This document shows, one piece after another, positions 16,809-25,087 of a stretch of 64,000 nt of DNA. The notes below the pieces were generated by a model. It searched no databases, was not told where the DNA came from, and saw only the letters and a list, made by a program, of their open reading frames with translations. The stretch spans positions 167,331 through 231,330 of the forward strand of contig NZ_JAPNXM010000003.1 of assembly GCF_049472675.1 (NCBI RefSeq). Reading direction: 5' to 3'. Origin of the DNA: Deferribacter thermophilus. Lineage in GTDB: Bacteria > Chrysiogenota > Deferribacteres > Deferribacterales > Deferribacteraceae. The stretch's first letter is position 1. Each line of letters starts with the position of its first letter. A program made the translations under genes and the position numbers.

Positions 16809-18761
16809 TTATTTATTATTGTCATCCTTTACTTCTTCGTAATCAGCATCTACAACATCCTCTTGTTTTGAGCTATCAGAGCCAGTATCAGCCTGATTTG
16901 ATTGTGCACCAGCATCAGTCTGAGCTCCTTCAGCTCCACTTGCAGCTCCAGCTGTAGATTTATAAATTGCTTCAGCAAGTTTGTGAGAAACAGAAGTTAA
17001 TTTATCAATAGCTGCTTTTATAGCATTTGCATCTTCTCCACTTTGAACTTTTTTCAATTCATCAAGAGCCTTTTCAATCTCCTCTTTAGTTGCAGCATCT
17101 ACTTTATCTCCATGCTCTTTTAAAGATTTTTCAGTAGAATATATCAAAGTATCAGCCTGGTTTCTCAACTCTACAAGCTCTCTCTTCTTCTTATCCTCTT
17201 CAGCATGCATTTCAGCTTCTTTAATCATTCTTTCAATTTCTTCTTCAGTCAAACCACTACTTGGTGTAATTCTTATAGATTGTTCCTTACCTGTACCTAA
17301 ATCTTTTGCTGATACACTCAAAATACCGTTTGCATCTATATCAAAAGTAACCTCAATCTGTGGCACACCCCTTGGAGCTGGTGGAATACCAACAAGCTCA
17401 AATCTACCAATAGATTTATTATCCTTTGCAAGCTCACGCTCACCCTGTAATACATGGATTGTAACAGATGTTTGATTATCAGCTGCTGTAGTAAAAATCT
17501 GACTTTTCTTAGTTGGTATCGTAGTGTTCCTTGGGATAATTTTTGTCATTACGCCACCAAGTGTTTCAATACCAAGAGAAAGTGGTGTCACATCAAGTAA
17601 CAACACATCCTTAATATCCCCTTTCAATACTGCACCCTGAATAGCTGCACCGATAGCAACAACCTCATCAGGGTTAATACCTTTGTGTGGTTCTTTACCA
17701 AAGAACTCTTTTACCTTTTGCTGAACAAGTGGCATCCTTGTCATACCACCAACTAAAATAACCTCGTCTATATCAGAAGGGGTTAAACCTGCATCTTCTA
17801 AAGCTTTTTTACAAGGCTCTAAAGTCCTTTCAACCAAGTCCATTACTAATGATTCTAATTTTGCTCTACTAAGTTTCTTAATCAAATGTTTAGGACCTGA
17901 AGCATCAGCAGTGATAAATGGTAAGTTTATCTCTGTCTCTAAGGCAGTAGATAGCTCATGTTTTGCTTTTTCAGCAGCTTCTTTTAATCTCTGTAAAGCC
18001 ATTTTATCTTGAGATAAATCGATCCCTGTTTCTTTCTTAAACTCCTCTATCAACCATTCAACAATCCTGTTATCAAAATCATCACCACCAAGGAAAGTAT
18101 CACCGTTTGTAGATTTAACTTCGAATACACCATCCCCTATTTCAAGTATAGAGATATCAAATGTACCACCACCCAAGTCATAAACAGCTATCTTTTCATC
18201 TTTTTTCTTATCGAGACCATAAGCAAGTGCTGCAGCTGTTGGCTCATTTATTATTCTCAATACATTCAAACCTGCAATTTTACCAGCATCCTTAGTAGCC
18301 TGACGCTGAGCATCATTAAAGTAAGCTGGAACAGTAATTACAGCATCTGTAACTGGTTCACCCAAATAATCTTCTGCTGTCTTTTTAAGTTTTTGTAAAA
18401 CCATAGCAGATATTTCAGGTGGAGAATATTTTTTACCTCTTACTTCTACCCATGCATCATTGTTGTTTGATGGAACAATTTTATAAGGTAAAATCTGTTG
18501 AGCTTTTTTTACTTGTGGGTCATCAATTTTTCTACCAATCAATCTTTTAACTGAAAAGATTGTATTCTCTGGGTTTGTTACAGCCTGTCTTTTTGCAAGT
18601 AAACCCACAAGTCTTTCACCGCTATCAGTAAAAGCAACTACTGATGGAGTGGTTGTCATCCCTTCAGCATTTATAATAACTTTAGGCTGACCACCCTCCA
18701 TGATTGCGACTACAGAGTTAGTTGTACCTAGGTCAATACCTATTACTTTTCCTTTACTCAT
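16809..18761 (-). CDS. dnaK: Chaperone DnaK (Hsp70)
   Basis: ATP-driven folding chaperone, 650 residues. The nucleotide-binding domain starts with IGIDLGTTNSVVAIMEGG and has AYFNDAQRQATKDAGKIAGL and VYDLGGGTFDISILE. The interdomain linker is DVLLLDVTPLSLGIETLGG, followed by the substrate-binding beta domain and helical lid. The tail is Ala/Gly/Gln-rich and ends in acidic DADYEEVKDDNNK, the usual DnaK end that binds partners. The start overlaps the grpE stop by eight bases. Confidence 0.98.
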   Translation of the reverse strand: MSKGKVIGIDLGTTNSVVAIMEGGQPKVIINAEGMTTTPSVVAFTDSGERLVGLLAKRQAVTNPENTIFSVKRLIGRKIDDPQVKKAQQILPYKIVPSNNNDAWVEVRGKKYSPPEISAMVLQKLKKTAEDYLGEPVTDAVITVPAYFNDAQRQATKDAGKIAGLNVLRIINEPTAAALAYGLDKKKDEKIAVYDLGGGTFDISILEIGDGVFEVKSTNGDTFLGGDDFDNRIVEWLIEEFKKETGIDLSQDKMALQRLKEAAEKAKHELSTALETEINLPFITADASGPKHLIKKLSRAKLESLVMDLVERTLEPCKKALEDAGLTPSDIDEVILVGGMTRMPLVQQKVKEFFGKEPHKGINPDEVVAIGAAIQGAVLKGDIKDVLLLDVTPLSLGIETLGGVMTKIIPRNTTIPTKKSQIFTTAADNQTSVTIHVLQGERELAKDNKSIGRFELVGIPPAPRGVPQIEVTFDIDANGILSVSAKDLGTGKEQSIRITPSSGLTEEEIERMIKEAEMHAEEDKKKRELVELRNQADTLIYSTEKSLKEHGDKVDAATKEEIEKALDELKKVQSGEDANAIKAAIDKLTSVSHKLAEAIYKSTAGAASGAEGAQTDAGAQSNQADTGSDSSKQEDVVDADYEEVKDDNNK

Positions 18762-19428
18762 TTTCTTCCTCCTTTATATCATTATTTTTATTCTCTTTTT
18801 TATTAACTGAAACCTTTGAGGGTCTAATGACCCTATCATGCAAAATATACCCTTTTTGTAAAATTTGAGTTACCTGATTGTTTTCAAAATTATCCTTATT
18901 ATCTAACATCAAAGCCTCATGATAATTAGGATCAAAGTTATCCCCCACATTTAATTCTATCTCTTTTAATCCAAATTTTGCCAAAGTATCTTTAAGTTGT
19001 TTCAAAGTTAACTCAACCCCCTGCTTAATTGATTCTACAGAAGCATCGGGATTTACATGCATTAAAGCCATTTCCAAATGATCTATTACTGGTAATAGGT
19101 TTTCCAATAAAACTTGGTTTGCATACTTTAATTTTTCTTCGGTTTCTTTCATCAACCTTTTTCTAAAATTATCTAATTCTGCGGATAATCTTAATATTTT
19201 ATCATCTTTAGATTTTAACTCTTCTTTTAATTTAGAAATCTCATCTTCTAATTGCTTTATTTTCTCATCCTTTTCATCTTTATTACTATGCTCACTTGTA
19301 TTGTTTTCTATATTGTTTTTGCTCTCTTCATCTGTTATATTTTTCTCCTCAACATTCTCTTCTTTATTTTTTATTTCATTTTTTTCTTCCGCCTCTTTAT
19401 TAATCTTGACCTTTTTTTTACTCATCAC
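18754..19428 (-). CDS. grpE: Nucleotide exchange factor GrpE
   Basis: Releases ADP from DnaK. The 224 residues include a long, highly charged N-terminal tail (about 55 residues rich in K, E and N). A coiled-coil dimerisation helix follows (IKQLEDEISKLKEELKSKDD), then the GrpE core (AELDNFRKRLMKETEE, LLENLLPVIDHLEMAL, and the C-terminal beta part GYILHDRVIRPSKVSV). It overlaps hrcA by 11 bases and dnaK by eight. Confidence 0.96.
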   Translation of the reverse strand: MMSKKKVKINKEAEEKNEIKNKEENVEEKNITDEESKNNIENNTSEHSNKDEKDEKIKQLEDEISKLKEELKSKDDKILRLSAELDNFRKRLMKETEEKLKYANQVLLENLLPVIDHLEMALMHVNPDASVESIKQGVELTLKQLKDTLAKFGLKEIELNVGDNFDPNYHEALMLDNKDNFENNQVTQILQKGYILHDRVIRPSKVSVNKKENKNNDIKEEENE

Positions 19429-20461
19429 TACCTCCTAATCTTTCTATAACCTCACTAATTAAGTTTGCAGTATAATCCACAATCGGAACAACTTTTGGAT
19501 ATTTCATCCTTTTTGGACCAATAATCCCAAGTGTCCCTAAAACCTTTCCAGACCTTTTATAAGGTTTTACAACCAAACCTACATCACTATTTGGTTCACC
19601 TATTTCAGAACCAATAAATATCTGAACACCATCCGACTCTAGACATTTATCAACAATTTTATAAATAAGAGTTTTTTCCTCAAAAGTTTTCAAAAAGTCC
19701 TTTAACTTACTCACATCTGAAAACTCAGGTAAATCCAAGATATTACTTGTCCCGTCATAATAAAAATCATCTTCAAGCCCTTCTAAATCAAACACTTTTG
19801 GAAGATAATTTTTTATAGATGTTACAAAATTATCAAACAATTGTTTTTCTCTTTCAATTTCCCTAAAAAGCTTTTCTCTAACCTCTACAAGCGACTCCCC
19901 TTCAAAATTTTCATTAATATAATTGCTTATTCTTTGTAAGACATTATCAGGGATATCAACATCTAAATGTAAAATTACATTTTGAACAATACCTGTTTTC
20001 GTAACTAATATTGCCAATACATCATATCTATTCAGTTTTAAAAATTCCAAATGTTTTAAAAATAATGAACCAGTCTTTGGAGATACTACAAAACCTACCG
20101 AATGAGTTAATTTGCTAAGCTGTCTTGTTACCTCTTTAAACAATAACTTAATGTTCTTTGTTTCCAGATCACCAGTAATTTTAATTATATCTGATTTAAT
20201 ATTATCTGATGATATGGTTACAAATTTATCAATATAATACCTATATCCAAGATCCGTAGGAACACGACCAGCAGATGTATGAGGTTGATAAATATAGCCT
20301 TTTTCCTCCAAATCACTCATTATATTTCTAATAGAAGCAGGGCTCAACTTCAATGGCCCAACTTTTGATACAAGCCTAGAGCCCACTGGTTCGCTACTAT
20401 TTATATACTCATCAACAATAATTTTTAAAACTATCTCTTCTCTTTCATCCAGCCTATCCAT
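19418..20461 (-). CDS. hrcA: Heat-inducible repressor HrcA
   Basis: Represses class I heat-shock genes by binding CIRCE; its folding depends on GroEL. 347 residues: an N-terminal winged helix (LDEREEIVLKIIVDEYINSS, GSRLVSK, LSPASIRNIMSDLEEKGYI), the conserved QPHTSAGRVPTDLGYRYYID motif, then the GAF-like and insert domains (KRMKYPKVVPIVDYTANLIS at the end). It is the first gene of hrcA-grpE-dnaK and lies directly behind a CIRCE element, so it is autoregulated. Confidence 0.97.
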   Translation of the reverse strand: MDRLDEREEIVLKIIVDEYINSSEPVGSRLVSKVGPLKLSPASIRNIMSDLEEKGYIYQPHTSAGRVPTDLGYRYYIDKFVTISSDNIKSDIIKITGDLETKNIKLLFKEVTRQLSKLTHSVGFVVSPKTGSLFLKHLEFLKLNRYDVLAILVTKTGIVQNVILHLDVDIPDNVLQRISNYINENFEGESLVEVREKLFREIEREKQLFDNFVTSIKNYLPKVFDLEGLEDDFYYDGTSNILDLPEFSDVSKLKDFLKTFEEKTLIYKIVDKCLESDGVQIFIGSEIGEPNSDVGLVVKPYKRSGKVLGTLGIIGPKRMKYPKVVPIVDYTANLISEVIERLGGSDE

Positions 20462-20477
20462 AATCTTTCCTCGTTTG

Positions 20478-20504
20478 TTAGCACTCTCAACTTTTGAGTG
20501 CTAA
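20478..20504. promoter_or_regulatory. CIRCE operator (HrcA binding site)
   Basis: A perfect TTAGCACTC-N9-GAGTGCTAA inverted repeat, 17 bases before hrcA and just downstream of its promoter. This is the consensus CIRCE element. Confidence 0.97.
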
Positions 20505-20508
20505 TGTT

Positions 20509-20536
20509 AATATAAAATTGAGCCAATTTATGTCAA
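20509..20536 (-). promoter_or_regulatory. Promoter of hrcA-grpE-dnaK
   Basis: Minus strand: TTGACA (20531-20536), a 16-base spacer, TATATT (20509-20514). The CIRCE element starts five bases downstream of the -10 box, covering the expected transcription start. Confidence 0.8.
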
Positions 20537-20557
20537 GTTATTTTTTTAAAAATTTAT

Positions 20558-21535
20558 TTATTTTAGAATAAACTTATCAAGATCTCTGCCCGTTTTTTCC
20601 CCAGAAGGTTTATACTCTTCATCAAGCAAATCTGCAAGCTTTTGCATAACAAAATCAATCCCCTCTTTAAATAATGCATAATATTTATTTGCGCTTTCTG
20701 TAAATGGTATAAACTTATCTAAATTTTGAAACTTATCCATTTTATGTAGATAAATAGGCTCACCTATTCTATAGACAACAGTTTTATTTTTTTCTACCCA
20801 AGGAATATTGCGAGTATGTGCTTTATCACTGCCATTGCAACCAACAGGAACTATTGGACTCTTCAGTGCCACAGAAAATTGTGCAGCACCAACCTTACCT
20901 TCAAGTAATCTTTTCGATCTAGTCCCTTCAGGGAAAATCAAAAGATTTAATTGTTTATTATGTACTGCGTCATAACATAATTCGAAAGCTCGTTTCATCA
21001 ATTTTTCAAAATAACTGTTAACCCTTTCTCGATAATTCTCATATTTATTTATAAAATTTTTTAAGTTTTCATCATCAAACAATGCATCATTAGATAGTTT
21101 ACCATCAACATAATCTTTTAATATTGGATAGTATTTAGCAATTAATTTTTTATCATTCTTAAACTCTTGCCTCAAATCTTTAACAATCAAGTACCCTTTA
21201 GATGGCATGGGAAGACAACCACCCCAGTTGAAAATCATAGTAAGAAACTTACTTTCATAATACTTAAGTTTCACCCAAGGTGCAGTATAGGGGCATTTTA
21301 TTTTACCCCTCAACAAATGTAGTTGATACTGAAATGGGAAATAATTAAATCTATCCGTGTGATTCATCACAAAAACAACAGGCTCATCAGGTATATTTTC
21401 TAACCCTTCCAACACTATATTTAATTTCCTAAGTTTATAAATAGGTTTTAAAAACAGCTCGCCGATTAATTTATGTGCTTTTGGATTGGGCTGTAAATTA
21501 ACCCTATCCATCAAACTTAAATAATCCATAAACAC
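20558..21535 (-). CDS. PlsC-like 1-acylglycerol-3-phosphate acyltransferase family protein
   Basis: 325 residues with an acyltransferase core: VVFVMNHTDRFNYFPFQY (block I region), LLIFPEGTRSKRLLEGKVGA (block III) and SPIVPVGCNG (block IV). The family uses an HX4D dyad in block I. Here the residue five after the histidine is Asn (H-T-D-R-F-N), an unusual variant. The insert of about 70 residues between blocks is longer than in PlsC proper. Role: probably acyl transfer to a lipid or related acceptor at the inner membrane face; the substrate is not certain. It is a single gene between the heat-shock operon and the accessory region. Confidence 0.75.
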   Translation of the reverse strand: MFMDYLSLMDRVNLQPNPKAHKLIGELFLKPIYKLRKLNIVLEGLENIPDEPVVFVMNHTDRFNYFPFQYQLHLLRGKIKCPYTAPWVKLKYYESKFLTMIFNWGGCLPMPSKGYLIVKDLRQEFKNDKKLIAKYYPILKDYVDGKLSNDALFDDENLKNFINKYENYRERVNSYFEKLMKRAFELCYDAVHNKQLNLLIFPEGTRSKRLLEGKVGAAQFSVALKSPIVPVGCNGSDKAHTRNIPWVEKNKTVVYRIGEPIYLHKMDKFQNLDKFIPFTESANKYYALFKEGIDFVMQKLADLLDEEYKPSGEKTGRDLDKFILK

Positions 21536-21647
21536 CTCATTAATATAATTTTTCTATTCATATTTATATCAGTTTTTTAAATAATTGTATTGAAAATTTT
21601 ATTTTATGGTCGATAAATTATATATAGATAATTTGGGGAGGATGTAA

Positions 21648-22217
21648 ATGACAAAAAAAACTAATTTAGATGAGCTTTTTTACGAACTTATAGAATCTGC
21701 TGAAAAAAGTATATCCAAGACATTATCAGAGTATTCAAAAATATATATTCTAAATCTTTTAAAAAAACTTACATACAGCAATGAACTATTAAATAATGAA
21801 ATTTTAAAAGAAAAAGCAATTGCTGAAATTTTTATGGAAGCTTTTCATCAGAATATTTTTGAGAAAATCAGGCTATTAAAGCTTGCTGGAGATTTTTCAC
21901 TTTTATTATCAGGTTTATATCCTGACTCGATAAAAAATAAACTTGTATCAATCGATTATTACATAAAAATGGGGAAAAGCTCTTATAAAGAACTTGCAAA
22001 CACTTATGGCCAATATCGCTCAAAATTAGAACTAATGCAGCTTTATTTAGAGCTCAAAAGAGAATTCTACAAGTTAGTGGAAATTTTAACCGAAATAGCT
22101 GATAATATTAATTTTATAAACAAAGATGATCTACTTTACATCAAACAAAACTGGGAAAAAACAAACATCAAAAAATACAAAGAAATCCTCGATAAAAACA
22201 AAATCATCCCTATATAA
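21648..22217 (+). CDS. Hypothetical protein, helical
   Basis: 189 residues. I do not recognise the family. It is lysine- and leucine-rich, predicted almost wholly helical, with no signal peptide, transmembrane segment or catalytic motif in sight. The start is well supported: GGGGAGG lies eight bases before the ATG. It precedes the ERCC4-domain gene by 50 bases on the same strand and could share a role with it, but that gene appears to have its own promoter. Confidence 0.65.
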   Translation: MTKKTNLDELFYELIESAEKSISKTLSEYSKIYILNLLKKLTYSNELLNNEILKEKAIAEIFMEAFHQNIFEKIRLLKLAGDFSLLLSGLYPDSIKNKLVSIDYYIKMGKSSYKELANTYGQYRSKLELMQLYLELKREFYKLVEILTEIADNINFINKDDLLYIKQNWEKTNIKKYKEILDKNKIIPI

Positions 22218-22233
22218 AATAAATTCTTCGATG

Positions 22234-22268
22234 TTGCATATTATAACTTTTTGATTATACTTTTTTTA
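22234..22268 (+). promoter_or_regulatory. Possible promoter leading to a leaderless start
   Basis: TTGCAT (22234-22239), a 16-base spacer and TATACT (22256-22261). Transcription would begin about seven bases later, at or next to the ATG at 22268, which has no Shine-Dalgarno sequence (seven T precede it). This fits a leaderless mRNA. Confidence 0.4.
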
Positions 22269-23338
22269 TGCTTCATAAAGATAACAATTTAAAATGGGTA
22301 ATTACAAAATCAAAAAGCAAGTCGTTCCCTTATAAACTTTTTATTACAAAAGGGAGCAACACAATTCTATCACTACTCTTACAAGATAAATGGCCAGGAG
22401 AAAAAGGGCATATATTTTGTCTAAAAAATGAAGAACCATTTTCTGTAAATAATAATGAAATCATCGAAGAAGTTGAAATTAATAATTTTAAAAAATTTGG
22501 CTCAAAAATAAGCATTACTCTAAAAAGAAACACTAAAAAAAGATGCGAATTTCTTTTCTTAGAGAAAAAATATAAAAATAAAGAAGGCACATACACTCAA
22601 ATCTTTTTTAGGACACAAAGAGGGATAACAGAAAGAAAACTAAAAAACGTTTATATCCCTAAAGTAAATAAAAAAGATATTACAATAACAATATCATCAA
22701 ACGAAAAGTATCCATATAATTTTCCTAGTTTTAGTGTAAAATTTGGATATCTACCATTAGGCGATTATGCTTTAGAAGATAGTTTAGGAAATTTGGTTGC
22801 AATTGTTGAAAGGAAAACTTTGAATAATTTTTGCAAAGAATTATCAAATTTTGATTTATTTATTATGAAATTACTAGAACTACAATCCTTACCTCATGCT
22901 GCTCTCGTTGTTGAAGCAAATTATAGCGACTTTTTTAACCCTAGAAAAGTGGGAAATAAGATTTCTATAAGCTTGATTGCCAAACTAATTCCCCAACTTT
23001 TTGCTAAAGTAAATAAACTCCCAATAGTTTTTGCCGGCAACAGAAAAATGGCTGAATATTGGGTAACCCAATATTTTATTGCCATATCAGCACTGAAAAA
23101 CGAATTTAAACATAACATCGTTCAAGAAATACCCATTGAATATTATACTAATAACGACGACATCATCTCTCAAATTTTAAGTGAATTAAAGCAAGCACCT
23201 CAATCAGTAAGCGACCTTTCAATAAAACTTGATATTGACAAAGAGATTATAAGAAAGCATTTATACTCTTTAGCAAAAAGAGGTTTAATTCAAAGCACTG
23301 GCCGCGGCAAAAATGCAAAATGGCAAATCAAAATGTAA
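22268..23338 (+). CDS. ERCC4-type nuclease domain protein with C-terminal winged helix
   Basis: 356 residues. The middle part carries an XPF/ERCC4-like nuclease core: GDY at 165-167, VAIVERKTLNNF with ERK at 181-183, and ALVVEANYSDFF. The consensus is GDXnERKX3D. Here the last Asp position is Asn187, so activity may be altered. Residues about 297-356 form a winged helix of ArsR/MarR type (SVSDLSIKLDIDKEIIRKHL, then GRGKNAKWQIK). The first 130 residues are basic and unassigned. The combination suggests a sequence-guided or DNA-structure nuclease, but the role is unknown. No SD sequence precedes the start. Confidence 0.7.
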   Translation: MLHKDNNLKWVITKSKSKSFPYKLFITKGSNTILSLLLQDKWPGEKGHIFCLKNEEPFSVNNNEIIEEVEINNFKKFGSKISITLKRNTKKRCEFLFLEKKYKNKEGTYTQIFFRTQRGITERKLKNVYIPKVNKKDITITISSNEKYPYNFPSFSVKFGYLPLGDYALEDSLGNLVAIVERKTLNNFCKELSNFDLFIMKLLELQSLPHAALVVEANYSDFFNPRKVGNKISISLIAKLIPQLFAKVNKLPIVFAGNRKMAEYWVTQYFIAISALKNEFKHNIVQEIPIEYYTNNDDIISQILSELKQAPQSVSDLSIKLDIDKEIIRKHLYSLAKRGLIQSTGRGKNAKWQIKM

Positions 23339-23410
23339 CCAGGTACATTAAATTTAATATATACTGAAACTTTTATATTCATTTGATTTAAAATATTATA
23401 AGCTGAAATG

Positions 23411-24718
23411 TTAAACATCTTCTAAACTAAACCCTTTATATTCAATATCATAACCTTTTAAAAATTTCAGAATATCTTTTGATTTTTCTTTTAATTTCTG
23501 TAAATTTATTTTGTTTTTATTTAGTTTTACTTCTGCTATTAAAGCTCTTTTTCCCATTTCATTTACTGCAACAATATCAATTTCATTTTCACCCTTTTTA
23601 TCCCAATATGAGCCAATCATTGAATACTGATTCGTTAATGCAAGCTTTTCTTTAAAGTATTTTTCTAGCTTTTTTCCTAAAAATTGATCAAGATATTTTA
23701 TTGTATATTTTTTTAGATAATGAAAGTTTTTTATTTCAACTGCTGATAAGTTTTTATAAACGAAAGTAAACCAAAAACTTAAAAAATTATCAATTATTTC
23801 ATATTTTACATTTCTAGTATTAGGTTTTGAAAAAACAGGCTGAACCCTCTTTATTATTCGATAATCTTTTTCTAGTTTTTCCAAAAAACCACCAACACTT
23901 TTTTCTAAAACACTTTCAATTTCACTGCGAGATGTTTTAGACCCAGCAATCAAAGATAATATGGAAAAATAGGTATGATAATCTTTCCCAAATTCCCCTA
24001 TCAATACTTCTCTGCCTTCATCCAAGAAAAATGAGCCATCACAAAAAACCATATCTATCATCCTGTCTAAACTCAATGCCATTTCATTACATAAAATTTC
24101 AATATATTTTGCCATGCCACCTGTAATAGCATAAAACGATACAAAATCTTTGGCATTAAGCATTGAATAATCAGTATAAATCTCCTTTAAGGTATTCACA
24201 TCAAAAGGTTCTAACACAATCTTTCTATCAGCTCTGCCAAACAAAGGTTCTTTTGAATCTTCAAATATTTTTGACATTAAAGAATAAATCGAGCCACTCA
24301 ATACTAAATTAACTTTGCTTTTAAGCTTATATTCATCCCAAATATTTTGCATATCTGAATATACGGAAGGGTTTATCGTTTGAAATTCCTGAAATTCATC
24401 AATAGCAATATTAATTTGTTCTGATTCACCAATATTCATCAAATATTCAAAAATCTCTTTAAATTTAGTTATTTGACCTATGATTTTTTTACCAAGCACA
24501 TTTTCAATTATTGCTTTATATTCCTCACACAATAACTTTTCATTTTTTTTAGCTACAAAAAAATAGAGTAGTTTTTTACCTTTAAAAGCTTCTTTAATAA
24601 GCCTTGTTTTACCTACTCTTCTTCTTCCTACAATAAAAGTCATAAATGAGCTTTCATAAGAGTTCTGTTCAGCTTTTTTCAATAATTCAAGTTCTTTTTC
24701 CCTATTATAGAATTTCAT
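23411..24718 (-). CDS. Archaeal-type AAA ATPase with C-terminal DUF234 nuclease-like domain
   Basis: 435 residues. P-loop GRRRVGKT at 31-38, a Walker B-like IDEFQEFQ, an LSGSIYSLM sensor, then a winged-helix region. The C-terminal DUF234 domain has a PD-(D/E)XK-like core (NEIDIVAVNE then LIAEVKLNK). Such ATPases are widespread in archaea and thermophiles, often in mobile or toxin/defence settings, and mostly lack a known function. A 22-bp palindrome sits on its promoter. It is a single gene that converges on the ERCC4 gene. Confidence 0.85.
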   Translation of the reverse strand: MKFYNREKELELLKKAEQNSYESSFMTFIVGRRRVGKTRLIKEAFKGKKLLYFFVAKKNEKLLCEEYKAIIENVLGKKIIGQITKFKEIFEYLMNIGESEQINIAIDEFQEFQTINPSVYSDMQNIWDEYKLKSKVNLVLSGSIYSLMSKIFEDSKEPLFGRADRKIVLEPFDVNTLKEIYTDYSMLNAKDFVSFYAITGGMAKYIEILCNEMALSLDRMIDMVFCDGSFFLDEGREVLIGEFGKDYHTYFSILSLIAGSKTSRSEIESVLEKSVGGFLEKLEKDYRIIKRVQPVFSKPNTRNVKYEIIDNFLSFWFTFVYKNLSAVEIKNFHYLKKYTIKYLDQFLGKKLEKYFKEKLALTNQYSMIGSYWDKKGENEIDIVAVNEMGKRALIAEVKLNKNKINLQKLKEKSKDILKFLKGYDIEYKGFSLEDV

Positions 24719-24743
24719 TTTACCCTCTTAACGCAACCGTCAT

Positions 24744-24765
24744 TACTGTAATATATATTACAGTA
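24744..24765. promoter_or_regulatory. 22-bp perfect palindrome over the ATPase promoter
   Basis: TACTGTAATAT followed by its exact reverse complement ATATTACAGTA, starting 26 bases upstream of the ATPase start codon. It overlaps the -10 box, so it is a probable repressor site. The bound protein is unknown; no regulator gene lies next to it. Confidence 0.65.
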
Positions 24766-24778
24766 TCAAGATTGACAA
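24750..24778 (-). promoter_or_regulatory. Promoter of the DUF234 ATPase gene
   Basis: Minus strand: TTGTCA (24773-24778), a 17-base spacer, TATATT (24750-24755), which lies inside the 22-bp palindrome. Confidence 0.6.
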
Positions 24779-24891
24779 GTTAAACAATAGATAAAGTTCT
24801 AATATTACAAAATAATGTTTAAAAAATTTAAATTTAGTAAATATTAAGAAGATACGACAGTTATACTTTATCTTTATATACTAAAATCACA

Positions 24892-25080
24892 TTAACACAA
24901 ATAATTTATAATGTAACTAATTGAATTTAGCTTTTTATCCTTCTGTAATAAGAAATACTCTTCAGCCAGTTTACTTTTTAAGATTATCAAATATGATCCC
25001 AATGTTTTTTCTTTAGTTTCTAACTACCATTCATCTTTAAAATACTAAGCTACCTTATACTCATCAACTTTATGTATCAT
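24892..25080 (-). pseudogene. Decayed small ORF after the DUF499 gene, two in-frame TAG codons
   Basis: A 63-codon frame begins with ATG seven bases after the DUF499 stop and ends in TAA at 24892-24894. It is interrupted by TAG at codons 12 and 19. Between and after the stops the translation looks protein-like (MIHKVDEYKVA, YFKDEW, then ETKEKTLGSYLIILKSKLAE). The part around LGSYLIILKSK faintly recalls the first strands of HIT-family proteins, but I cannot confirm that. It is probably the relic of a fourth or fifth gene of the cassette. The rest of the 24719-25087 gap shows only the ATPase promoter and palindrome. Confidence 0.35.
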
Positions 25081-25087
25081 ATATTCT

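Noticed and set aside
24892..25080. Amber (TAG) recoding in the small frame after DUF499
   Set aside because: No pyrrolysine or suppressor machinery was seen; neighbouring genes do not show in-frame TAG. Decay is simpler.
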